From: Actinomycetes bacterium | Lineage (GTDB): Bacteria; Actinomycetota; Acidimicrobiia; Acidimicrobiales; RAAP-2 | Length of the DNA stretch: 42,792 nt | Direction: 5' to 3' | Assembly (NCBI GenBank): GCA_021828005.1 | Contig: JAKATJ010000001.1 | Span: 8,211 to 51,002 of the forward strand | Shown here: in pieces, positions 1-7,083 of the stretch | How the letters are laid out: every line of letters starts with the position of its first letter | Numbering within the stretch: the first letter of the stretch is position 1 | The notes under the pieces: generated by a model | What the model saw: the letters and a program-made list of their open reading frames with translations, nothing else | What the model was told of the DNA's origin: nothing | Databases searched by the model: none | Program-made: the position numbers and the translations under genes

Positions 1-109
1 CCTGTGCTCCACGTCCCACCTGTGCTCCACGTCCCACCTGTGCTCCATTTCGAACCACTTTCCTCCACTTTACGCCTCATCCCTCCACCAGTCAACATTC
101 TCACTCCAC
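1..109. repeat. Array of CTCCAC motifs, possible IS21-type end
   Basis: The motif CTCCAC (once CTCCAT) recurs at 7, 25, 43, 63, 83 and 104, spaced 18, 18, 20, 20 and 21 bp apart. The first two units are exact copies of an 18-bp sequence starting CCTGTGCTCCACG. The stretch is AT-richer than everything that follows. Spacing near two helical turns fits an array of protein-binding sites. Multiple terminal repeats of this kind are known at the ends of IS21-family elements, but no transposase gene lies in the window, so this is only a possible element end. From 110 to 257 nothing convincing is seen, apart from a short CCTGCTGCA-type repeat near 180-205. Confidence 0.4.
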
Positions 110-257
110 TTGGCCTCTTTTCTGGACGGCCACGATGGACGCGTAGGGAACGCGTGGGAGCAACTGGACCAGGTCGCTGCACCTGCTGCACCTGCTGCGG
201 GGAGCGGCGACGCGGGGCGGGGCGGGGCGCGGCGGCGCTCCGCCTATCCGCGCACGG

Positions 258-950
258 TCACGCCTGCACCACTTCCCAGGATGCGGGCTCGACGAGCGCG
301 TCGATCAATTGGTCGTGGCCCCACGACTCGACGCCGATCTCCCCCAGGCCGAGCGCTGCGGCGCGCAGCGGCCCGACGAGCGCGTGGCGAGCCGCCGATG
401 GCAGATCGAGTAGGTCGACCAAGGGCTCTGGGTCCCACCGGCGGTACGCGCACCCGTGCACGAGCACCCCCTCGCGGCTGCGCCATTGGGCAAGGCCAAC
501 CACCTTGCGGCCTTCCCACACCACCTCTCCGGGCCCGACGCCCGCGAAGCACACCACATCGCTTCCCGGCGCTGGGATCGACGCTCCTCGGTGGACGCCC
601 AGGCCATCGGCCACATGGCGGGACACCGCGCCCAGCGCGCGTGCCCACCACTCCCCGGCGACGGCCGCGCTCGCTCGCGGCTCGACCGACCAGAGCGGGT
701 CGTCGCGGGGGACCCACAGGTCTGCCCAGACCTGCGCGCCCGGGAGAAGGAGCACCGCTGCCCCTCCGCTCCGCCGCCGCACGACCGAGACCCCGCGGCG
801 GAACACGCGGTCCGCGTCCACCACCGAGCTGGGCTGCGCGCTCCCCATGACGAGCACTGGCTCGTCGACGTGGCGCAAGACCACCCGGCGACCCGCGCTC
901 CGGAACGGCTCGACGTCGAAGGCCCCCGAGACCGCGCGGGCCCCTGGCAC
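258..950 (-). CDS. Lipoate-protein ligase A family protein (LplA-like)
   Basis: About 230 residues. Members of this family attach lipoate or a related carboxylic acid to a lysine of a carrier domain. Seen: the family signature RRRSGG at about residues 58-63, followed by a hydrophobic strand and the substrate-pocket stretch PRDDPLW; CFAGVGPGEV near 134-143; and GRKVVG, whose lysine (about residue 149) matches the catalytic lysine of BPL/LplA folds. The GTG start at 950 lies 2 bp after the stop of the HNH gene, so the two are probably co-translated; no separate ribosome site is visible. Last gene of the 3028-258 operon. No lipoyl-domain enzyme is nearby, so the substrate is unknown, and it may be a LipM- or octanoyl-transferase-like paralogue. 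Confidence 0.72.
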   Translation of the reverse strand: MPGARAVSGAFDVEPFRSAGRRVVLRHVDEPVLVMGSAQPSSVVDADRVFRRGVSVVRRRSGGAAVLLLPGAQVWADLWVPRDDPLWSVEPRASAAVAGEWWARALGAVSRHVADGLGVHRGASIPAPGSDVVCFAGVGPGEVVWEGRKVVGLAQWRSREGVLVHGCAYRRWDPEPLVDLLDLPSAARHALVGPLRAAALGLGEIGVESWGHDQLIDALVEPASWEVVQA

Positions 951-952
951 GC

Positions 953-1459
953 TCAGGAGGCTGCCGCCAGGTACGGCTCCCACAACGGGTCGATCTCGGC
1001 GAGGTGCCGGAGCCGCCAGAGATGGCCGTCGGGCGCCCAGGGCTTGAACGAAAGCGTCCAGCCGATCTCCGAAAGGAGCTGGTCCCCCTTCATGAGGTTG
1101 TCCCGCTTGCACGACGCCACGACGTTGGTCCAGTCGTGTCGCCCCCCACGGCTCCTCGGCACGACATGGTCGACGGTGTCGGCGGTCTGCGCGCAGTACG
1201 CGCAGATGCCGCCGTCGCGGCGGAGCACCGAGCGCCTCGTCAGCGGGGGCGTGCGGGCCCAACGCGGAATGCGGACCATGCGAGACAGCCGCACGATCGC
1301 GGGCACCTCCACGCTCAGGTGCGCCGACCGGAACACTCGCCGCTCCGGCCTGAACGCGACCGCCTCCGCCCGGCCGTCCAGCATCAGCACGATCGCGCGT
1401 CGGTCGGAGACCAACGCCAGCGGTTCGTACGTCGTGTTGAGCAGGAGTACCCGCTCCAT
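953..1459 (-). CDS. HNH endonuclease family protein with altered zinc site
   Basis: 168 residues, starting at the ATG that gives MERVLLLNTTYEPL, the usual beginning of this actinobacterial HNH family. The HNH core is present: CAYC (86-89), DHVVPRSRGG (about 97-106), then W-x-N and a downstream Asn. The expected second zinc knuckle CxxC reads CKRD (117-120), so the fourth cysteine is Asp. His98 and Asn121 remain. The gene follows a small conserved gene by 11 bp and precedes the lplA-like gene by 2 bp. Substrate unknown; family members are usually single-copy chromosomal genes rather than restriction enzymes. Confidence 0.8.
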   Translation of the reverse strand: MERVLLLNTTYEPLALVSDRRAIVLMLDGRAEAVAFRPERRVFRSAHLSVEVPAIVRLSRMVRIPRWARTPPLTRRSVLRRDGGICAYCAQTADTVDHVVPRSRGGRHDWTNVVASCKRDNLMKGDQLLSEIGWTLSFKPWAPDGHLWRLRHLAEIDPLWEPYLAAAS

Positions 1460-1470
1460 GGTCCCGAAGG

Positions 1471-1770
1471 CTATCGGAGCGCGCGGACCTGACGAGGCCA
1501 TCTTCCCCTGCACCACTGGAGAAACTCGCGCACGTCGTCGGGATCGGGCTCCGCGTCGCCCTCGCCCCCGTAGGCGGTCTCCATGCGAAAGCGCCAGTAC
1601 CCCGCGTCCGGCCACGGCGCGGGAGGCCATCTCCGCCACCACCCCGCCGGCGCCAGGCGCACTGCCACCACCACCGCGACGGGCCACAGCTCGGGTCGGG
1701 CGGCGATCCCCCGCGCGACGCGGCAGAGGCCGTGCCGTCCCTTCACGCGCCGGCGAGCCACGTCTTTCAC
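1471..1770 (-). CDS. Small conserved actinobacterial protein, unknown function
   Basis: 99 residues. I recognise the shape of an actinobacterial family but not a function: a basic N-terminus, a hydrophobic WPVAVVVAVRLAP segment, a Trp/Pro-rich middle (GWWRRWPPAPWP), then RFRMETAYGG and a C-terminal DPDDVREFLQWCR. Start chosen at the GTG at 1770, which forms a 4-base GTGA overlap with the stop of the ROK kinase gene and implies translational coupling. Stop is 11 bp before the HNH start. Probably cytosolic or peripherally membrane-bound. Confidence 0.65.
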   Translation of the reverse strand: MKDVARRRVKGRHGLCRVARGIAARPELWPVAVVVAVRLAPAGWWRRWPPAPWPDAGYWRFRMETAYGGEGDAEPDPDDVREFLQWCRGRWPRQVRALR

Positions 1771-2675
1771 CCGAGCTCGGCCCCGCGGAACCCGACGGCG
1801 CCCGCCCCCACGAGCGGCCCGTCGGCGCCGAGCGCTCCCGGCACGATCCTGGCGCGGGCGACGAAATCCAGACGCGCCCGCGCGGACAGCTCCCTTTGCG
1901 CCGCGGCGAAGAAGGGCGCGCCGAAGCCCAATGCGACGGACCCGGAGACGACGGCGAGATCGAGGTCCAGCAGCGACGCGACCGACGCGACCGCCCGTCC
2001 CACGAGCGTGCCCGTCCGCTCCACCACCTCGGGCGGCGCGTCGGCCGGCGCGACCTTCGTGATGGCCTCGATCGCGGTGCCAGAGGCCTCCGCCTCGAGG
2101 CACCCCCTCGCGCCGCACGTGCAGCGACGCCCGTCGGGGACGACGATGACGTGACCGACGTGGCCCGCGTTGCCCAGCCGCCCGTCGAGGAGGCGCCCGT
2201 CCACCACGAGGCCGCCGCCCACCCCCGTCGAGACCACCATCGCCAGGAAGTCGAACGAGCCCTTCGCGCTCCCGTACCGACCCTCGGCGAGCGCCAGGGC
2301 CTTGGCGTCGTTGTCGACGAAGGTCGGCAGGCCCGTCAACGCCTCGAGCCGGCTACGCAAGGGGAAGTTCCGCCACCCGGGGATGTTGAGCGGCGAAACG
2401 GCGTCGCCGTGGTCGCGCATCGGCCCGCCGCAGCCCACGCCGCACGCCAGCGCGGCGCCTGCGAGCGGGTGCTCGACCATCTTGCGCACCAAGGCGGCGA
2501 GCGCGACCCACACGCCCTCGGGGTCCGGCATGGACGGCGTCGGCACCGTGCTCGCGGCCAAGATCCGGCCGTCCGCCCCCACGATCCCGGCTCGCAGCTT
2601 GGTGCCGCCGATGTCGACGGCCAGGACGTGCGCGGTGCTCAGCGGTCTCGCCGGAAGAAGTGCGAGCGGAACCAC
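1767..2675 (-). CDS. ROK-family sugar kinase (probable glucokinase)
   Basis: Phosphorylates a hexose, most likely glucose, with ATP. Seen: N-terminal phosphate loop DIGGTKLRAGIV; NIPGW sugar-binding stretch; catalytic VDNDAKALALAEGRYG; STGVGGGLVVDG; and the ROK zinc motif GHVGH...CTCGARGCLEAEASG with all three cysteines and the histidine. The start is uncertain. Homologues begin only a few residues before VLAVDIGG, where no ATG, GTG or TTG exists. The nearest normal start is the GTG at 2675, which overlaps the upstream DUF3040 gene by 37 bp. A CTG at 2642, overlapping the DUF3040 stop, is the alternative. The 3' end overlaps the next gene by GTGA. Confidence 0.85.
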   Translation of the reverse strand: MVPLALLPARPLSTAHVLAVDIGGTKLRAGIVGADGRILAASTVPTPSMPDPEGVWVALAALVRKMVEHPLAGAALACGVGCGGPMRDHGDAVSPLNIPGWRNFPLRSRLEALTGLPTFVDNDAKALALAEGRYGSAKGSFDFLAMVVSTGVGGGLVVDGRLLDGRLGNAGHVGHVIVVPDGRRCTCGARGCLEAEASGTAIEAITKVAPADAPPEVVERTGTLVGRAVASVASLLDLDLAVVSGSVALGFGAPFFAAAQRELSARARLDFVARARIVPGALGADGPLVGAGAVGFRGAELG

Positions 2676-3028
2676 TCCTTGGTGCCCTCGAGCGCTTGCA
2701 CGATGCCCGCCGGCTGCTCCTCGGAGCGACGCGACCTCGTCAGGTCGTGCCAGCTGGCCCTCCCCAGCCGCCGCAGGTTCCGTTCGAACACGACAGCCGA
2801 GCCGAACATCATCGCGACGCCGACGAGACCGAGCACGACCGACTGCGAGTAGAAGGCGACGAGCACGGCGAGACCGGCGAGGAACCCGAGCGCCGCCCAC
2901 TTGCACTGCCGGCCGGCGTGCCGGTAGACGGTCTTCGTCCTCACGCGCTCGGCGAACCGCGGGTCCTCGCGCACGAGCGACTCTTCGAGCTCGGCCAGGA
3001 TCCGCTGCTCGTGCTCAGACAGCGGCAC
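2639..3028 (-). CDS. DUF3040 membrane protein
   Basis: 129 residues starting MPLSEHEQRILAELEESL, the characteristic DUF3040 opening. A soluble helical N-terminus (1-45) is followed by two adjacent membrane segments (about 43-62 and 64-80) and a basic cytosolic tail. Function unknown; the family is restricted to actinobacteria. First gene of a minus-strand cluster whose members overlap or nearly touch down to 258. The 185 bp upstream (3029-3213) probably hold its promoter, but no clear -10/-35 was found. Confidence 0.85.
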   Translation of the reverse strand: MPLSEHEQRILAELEESLVREDPRFAERVRTKTVYRHAGRQCKWAALGFLAGLAVLVAFYSQSVVLGLVGVAMMFGSAVVFERNLRRLGRASWHDLTRSRRSEEQPAGIVQALEGTKEWFRSHFFRRDR

Positions 3029-3213
3029 CGGCCCACCCTTCTTCCGCCTCGCCCTGCGGCACCATGCCCTGCAGCACCTGCACGGTGAAGGACCTCCTCG
3101 CCCTTCCGCTCGGTGCGTCCGTGGTCACCGCGGCCATGGTCGCGCGAGCGCTCGTCGAGACCCGATTCTATGGCGCAGCGACCCGCACGACATCTCGCCT
3201 TGCCTCCGGGGGG

Positions 3214-3498
3214 TCAGCCGCCTCCCGGCTCACCGGCCCTTCGGCGCCGCCGGAGCCAGGACCACAGGCCGGACGCCGCGGCTCCGAGGAACCCCGAGAT
3301 GAGGATGACCACGATGAGCGGAGCACCGGTCGTCGACACCCAGAAGTGGATCTGCACGTCTTGCAGGTTCACCACCGCGAACCAGATCAGAATGACGATG
3401 GCGGCGCCGAGCAGCACCAGCCGGGCGGGCCGAAAGTCCCGCCGCGACGGTCCGTGGTCCGGGAGCTGGGCGCCCGGCAACGTCGACTGGTCGTCCAC
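3214..3498 (-). CDS. LapA-domain (DUF1049) membrane protein
   Basis: 94 residues. Start GTG at 3498 was chosen because AAGGAGG lies 6 bases upstream; a longer reading adds only non-conserved Arg-rich residues. Two membrane helices: RLVLLGAAIVILIWFAVVNL and PLIVVILISGFLGAAASGLW, separated by the short QDVQIHFWVSTTGAP loop typical of LapA/DUF1049 proteins, ending in an Arg-rich cytosolic tail. In enterobacteria LapA works in lipopolysaccharide assembly; actinobacterial members have no assigned role. It lies 58 bp downstream of msrA on the same strand. Confidence 0.78.
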   Translation of the reverse strand: MDDQSTLPGAQLPDHGPSRRDFRPARLVLLGAAIVILIWFAVVNLQDVQIHFWVSTTGAPLIVVILISGFLGAAASGLWSWLRRRRRAGEPGGG

Positions 3499-3556
3499 AG
3501 TCGCCTCCTTCTCCACGTGGGCTCCGGCGCGCTGGACTCCTCGCCCTCGCCTCGCC

Positions 3557-4186
3557 CTAGCCTTCCAGACCTGCGACGCCAACGGGGCACGCGACGCCGG
3601 TGCCCCCGAGCCCGCAGTAGCCGTTCGGGTTCGCCGCGAGGTACTGCTGGTGGTACGGCTCGGCGTAGTAGAAGGGTCCAGCGGGCTCGATCTCCGTGGT
3701 GACGAGGCCGAACCCGACCGCCCTCAGCCTCTCTTGGTAGGTCGCCCTGGCCGCTTGCGCTGCGGCGAGCTGCGCGTCGGAGACGGCATAGACGGCGGAC
3801 CGGTACTGGGTGCCGATGTCGTTCCCCTGCCGCATGCCCTGGGTCGGGTCGTGACCTTCGAAGAAGACGGCGAGGAGCTCCTCGTAGGACGTCTCGGAGG
3901 GGCGGAAGACGCAGAGGACCGCCTCGGCGTGGCCGGTGAGCCCCGTGCAGACCTCCTCGTAGGTGGGATTGGGGGTGAAACCTCCGCTGTAGCCCACTGC
4001 GGTCGTGAACACGCCCTCGGTCTGCCAGAATTCGCGCTCCGCTCCCCAGAAGCAACCCATGGCGAAGATCGCGACCTGCGTCCCCTCCGGAAAGGGTGGT
4101 GCGAGCGGCGTACCGAGCACGAGATGCCGCTCCGGCACGGCCGTCGCCGTCTGCCGGCCGGCGAGCGCGCGTGCCGGATCCACCAT
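3557..4186 (-). CDS. msrA: Peptide methionine-S-sulfoxide reductase MsrA
   Basis: 209 residues; reduces methionine-S-sulfoxide in proteins using thioredoxin. Seen: the active-site motif AMGCFWGAE with the catalytic Cys, [46 protein letters not shown] and a C-terminal [13 protein letters not shown] carrying recycling cysteines. The ATG at 4186 fits the usual N-terminus ([11 protein letters not shown]...VPERHLVLG) with GGGGAG about 9 bases upstream; an upstream in-frame ATG at 4243 is less likely. Divergent from the ergothioneine genes, so the 298-bp gap 4187-4484 probably holds promoters for both. Within it, GGGCCGATGGCCAC at 4334-4347 resembles the DevR-like box found elsewhere in the window, with two mismatches. 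Confidence 0.95.
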   Translation of the reverse strand: MVDPARALAGRQTATAVPERHLVLGTPLAPPFPEGTQVAIFAMGCFWGAEREFWQTEGVFTTAVGYSGGFTPNPTYEEVCTGLTGHAEAVLCVFRPSETSYEELLAVFFEGHDPTQGMRQGNDIGTQYRSAVYAVSDAQLAAAQAARATYQERLRAVGFGLVTTEIEPAGPFYYAEPYHQQYLAANPNGYCGLGGTGVACPVGVAGLEG

Positions 4187-4484
4187 CTGGGCCCGCTCCC
4201 CGGTCTCCCTGCTCCCGACGATGCCCACGCGGCGCTCCTCCATCCACGAGCGTCGATCTCCGGCCTGGACCAGCCGGGGCGGCACGCTCGTCTTCACCCT
4301 AGCGACGCCCAGGCACCCCCTCGGCACCGCGAAGGGCCGATGGCCACCCAGAAGGGTCGGCAGCACGAATTCCGTGCGAGGGGGATTACGTTGGGGTGGT
4401 CCCCTCCTGGCGGGGGCACCGCCAGTGTCCGGGCGGGCCGCACACGACGAGCGCCCGCCGGCCATCGAAGGGAGGGTGCGCGCG

Positions 4485-5756
4485 ATGGCCAGAGCAGATT
4501 CCGACCCGACCCCACAGACACGCGCCGCACGTGCAGCTCACCTGCGCGCCGCCTACGACGGCGCGCGAGCTGCGACGGAGACGCTGGCGGCACCGCTGTC
4601 CGCCGAGGACCAGACCGTGCAGTCGATGCCCGACGTGAGCCCCACCAAGTGGCACCGTGGCCACACGTCGTGGTTCTTCGAGACCTTTCTCTTGCTGCCT
4701 GAGCTGCCGGGCTACGAGCGGCGTCATCCGATGTACGCCTACCTCTTCAACTCCTACTACGAGGCGCTGGGGGCGAGGCATCCCCGGCCCGAGCGGGGCC
4801 TGCTCTCGAGACCGGGGATCGACGACGTCGCCGCATACCGGCGGCACGTGGACGAGGCGACCACCAGGCTGCTCGCCCGGCCCCTGGCCGCCGAGACGCT
4901 CGACCTTCTGGAGCTCGGGATCCACCACGAGCAGCAGCACCAAGAGCTCCTGCTCATGGACATCAAGCACGTCTTGTCGAGGAACCCTCTGCTGCCTTCC
5001 TACGACCCGGTGCCCCGGGCGACTCGAGGGGGATCGGAAACCGAGGTCCCGAAGGTGGGGTGGATCGAGCACTCCGGCGGAGCCGTCCGGATCGGGCACG
5101 AGGGGAGCCGTTTCTCGTTCGACAACGAGTCGCCGCGACATGTGGTGCAGCTCGTCCCGTTCGCGCTCGCCGACCGCCCGGTGACCTGTGGCGAGTGGAT
5201 GGAGTTCGTGGACGACGGCGGCTACACGCGACCCGAGCTCTGGCTCTCGGAGGGCTGGGCCACCGTCCAAGCGCAGCGCTGGCGCGCGCCGCTCTACTGG
5301 GACGTGGACGACGGCGACGACTCCGTCTTCACCCTCCGAGGCCCTCGAGCGCTCGCGCCCGGCGAACCGGTGGTCCACGTCAGCTACTTCGAGGCGGACG
5401 CCTTCGCGCGGTGGGCCGGCGCGCGCCTCCCCACCGAGGCGGAGTGGGAGACGGTGGCGACCGCGAGCGACCCCGACGACGCGCCGTTCGACCTGCACCC
5501 GAGCAGGGTCGCCGGCACGGGCTTCTTCGGCACCGTGTGGCAGTGGACGCAGTCCAGCTACAGCCCCTACCCGGGCTTCCGGCCCGACCCAGGAGCGGTC
5601 GGCGAGTACAACGGCAAGTTCATGGTGAACCAGCAGGTGCTGCGCGGGAGCGCGTGCATCACCCCGGTGGGCCATGCCCGCAGGACGTACAGGAACTTCT
5701 TCCCGGCCTCGGCCCGCTGGGCGTTCAGCGGCCTGCGCCTCGCGAGGGACCTGTGA
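4485..5756 (+). CDS. egtB: Ergothioneine biosynthesis sulfoxide synthase EgtB
   Basis: 423 residues. Non-haem iron enzyme that joins a thiol (gamma-glutamylcysteine or cysteine) to hercynine with O2. An N-terminal DinB-like domain carries the iron ligands: [12 protein letters not shown] (His57/His60) and [12 protein letters not shown] (His148, His152). A C-terminal formylglycine-generating-enzyme-like domain ends in [23 protein letters not shown]...SGLRLARDL, as in actinobacterial EgtB. ATG at 4485 with GGGAGGG upstream. Its stop overlaps the egtD start (TGATG), so the two are translationally coupled. Neither egtA, egtC nor egtE is adjacent. Confidence 0.95.
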   Translation: MARADSDPTPQTRAARAAHLRAAYDGARAATETLAAPLSAEDQTVQSMPDVSPTKWHRGHTSWFFETFLLLPELPGYERRHPMYAYLFNSYYEALGARHPRPERGLLSRPGIDDVAAYRRHVDEATTRLLARPLAAETLDLLELGIHHEQQHQELLLMDIKHVLSRNPLLPSYDPVPRATRGGSETEVPKVGWIEHSGGAVRIGHEGSRFSFDNESPRHVVQLVPFALADRPVTCGEWMEFVDDGGYTRPELWLSEGWATVQAQRWRAPLYWDVDDGDDSVFTLRGPRALAPGEPVVHVSYFEADAFARWAGARLPTEAEWETVATASDPDDAPFDLHPSRVAGTGFFGTVWQWTQSSYSPYPGFRPDPGAVGEYNGKFMVNQQVLRGSACITPVGHARRTYRNFFPASARWAFSGLRLARDL

Positions 5757-6751
5757 TGGCAGCCTCCACGTCGCCTTCGCTCAGCCTCGACATCCATCTC
5801 GGGGCCGAAGACCTGAGAGCCGAGCTGGAACGAGACGTCAAGTCGGGGCTCGGCGGCGCACGCAAGTCGCTCCCGCCCAAATGGTTCTACGACACGGTCG
5901 GGAGCAAGCTGTTCGAGGAGATCACCGAGCTTCCCGAGTACTACCCGACCAGAGCCGAGCGGGCGCTCCTCGAGCTCCACGCGGCGGACATCGCCGTGCT
6001 GGCCCGGTCCGACACGCTCGTCGAGCTCGGCGCCGGGTCGTGCGAGAAGACGCGACTGCTCCTGGACGCGCTGGCCGCCAGCGGCGAGGTGCGCAGGTAC
6101 GTGCCCTTCGACGTGAGCGCGGACTTCTTGAAGGCATCCGCTGCGGACCTCTCGCGCGACTACGAGGGACTGCAGGTGCACGCGGTCGTCGGCGACTTCC
6201 TCTGCCATCTCGACGCGATCCCCGGTGCAGGACGGCGCCTGGTCGCGTTCTTGGGCGGGACGATCGGCAACCTCGTCCCTACGCAGCGCCGCCGCTTCTT
6301 GGCGGCCCTCCGGGGCTCCATGGGTCCTTCCGATCATCTCCTGCTCGGTACCGACCTCGTGAAGGACGTGGCGAGGATCCTGGCCGCCTACGACGACGCC
6401 GCCGGGGTGACCGCCCGCTTCAACCGCAACGTCCTCAGCGTTGTGAACCGGGAGCTCGAAGCCGATTTCGTCCCCTCACGGTTCGACCACGTCGTCCGGT
6501 GGGACCCGTACGCTCGCTGGGTCGAGATGCACCTCCGCTCCGATCGCGATCAGCTCGTGCACATCGGTGCGCTCGGGCTCACCGTCCCCTTCGCGCGAGA
6601 CGAGGAGCTCCTGACCGAGATCAGCGCGAAGTTCACGCCCGCAGGCGTCGAGGCGGAGATGGTCCGCGCGGGTTTCACCGTCGACCGGCAGTGGGGGGCG
6701 GACCACGGCGAATTCCTGCTCACCCTTGCTCACCCGGGCTCTCGCCGCTGA
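5756..6751 (+). CDS. egtD: L-histidine N-alpha-methyltransferase EgtD
   Basis: 331 residues. Trimethylates histidine to hercynine with S-adenosylmethionine, the first step of ergothioneine synthesis. Seen: PPKWFYDTVGSKLFEEITELPEYYPTRAE at the N-terminus, the SAM loop LVELGAGSCEKTR, FDVSADFL, FLGGTIGN, LLLGTDLVKD and a C-terminal EISAKFT...GEFLLTLA. Length matches the family (about 320). Start ATG at 5756 shares one base with the egtB stop. Together the two genes supply the committed steps; the remaining enzymes must be elsewhere or replaced. Confidence 0.95.
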   Translation: MAASTSPSLSLDIHLGAEDLRAELERDVKSGLGGARKSLPPKWFYDTVGSKLFEEITELPEYYPTRAERALLELHAADIAVLARSDTLVELGAGSCEKTRLLLDALAASGEVRRYVPFDVSADFLKASAADLSRDYEGLQVHAVVGDFLCHLDAIPGAGRRLVAFLGGTIGNLVPTQRRRFLAALRGSMGPSDHLLLGTDLVKDVARILAAYDDAAGVTARFNRNVLSVVNRELEADFVPSRFDHVVRWDPYARWVEMHLRSDRDQLVHIGALGLTVPFARDEELLTEISAKFTPAGVEAEMVRAGFTVDRQWGADHGEFLLTLAHPGSRR

Positions 6752-6788
6752 AGGCTGCTCGAGGACCTCTCGGTCGGAGCCGTCTCGG

Positions 6789-7055
6789 TCACTGCTGGTA
6801 GCGCTGCACCGTCTCGACGGGGCGCTCTTGCGCTCCGTCAGGATCACGGCCTGCGTGCCGCAGGGCGCGCCGCTGGCGGAGAAGGTCCCAGAGCTGGTCG
6901 AGCGTCGTCTGCAGGAGCTCGAGACGGTCCTGCTCGTGCTGGTCCAGGCCTTCAGACGTAGCCGCGTGCGCCTCCTCGAGCCGCCGCTCCTCGTCTGCGA
7001 GCTCCCCGATGCGGCGGATGATGTCTGTGTCCTTTTGCCGTTCTTGCCGTTCCAC
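6789..7055 (-). CDS. DUF2630 family protein
   Basis: 88 residues, highly charged and almost wholly alpha-helical. It matches the DUF2630 pattern: an N-terminal IIRRIGELADEERRLEEAH coiled-coil-like helix, LDQLWDLLRQRRALRHAG, then DPDGAQERPVETVQRYQQ at the C-terminus. No catalytic motif, membrane segment or known role. Convergent with egtD (37 bp apart) and 28 bp downstream of lon on the same strand, so it may be transcribed with lon. Confidence 0.85.
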   Translation of the reverse strand: MERQERQKDTDIIRRIGELADEERRLEEAHAATSEGLDQHEQDRLELLQTTLDQLWDLLRQRRALRHAGRDPDGAQERPVETVQRYQQ

Positions 7056-7083
7056 GCCCGCGATCCTCCCATCGCCTCCGCGT

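Noticed and set aside
456-2852. Very long open frames opposite the minus-strand operon
   Set aside because: Antisense frames stay open because of high GC; their proteins are Arg/Pro/Ala-rich without domains, and the opposite strand has clear homologous genes.
3064-3213. Plus-strand frame with VKDLLALPLGASVV, reminiscent of a PucR-type N-terminus
   Set aside because: Only about 40 residues look ordered, there is no ribosome site and no following domain, and the frame then runs antisense through the LapA-like gene. Most likely chance or a very old remnant.
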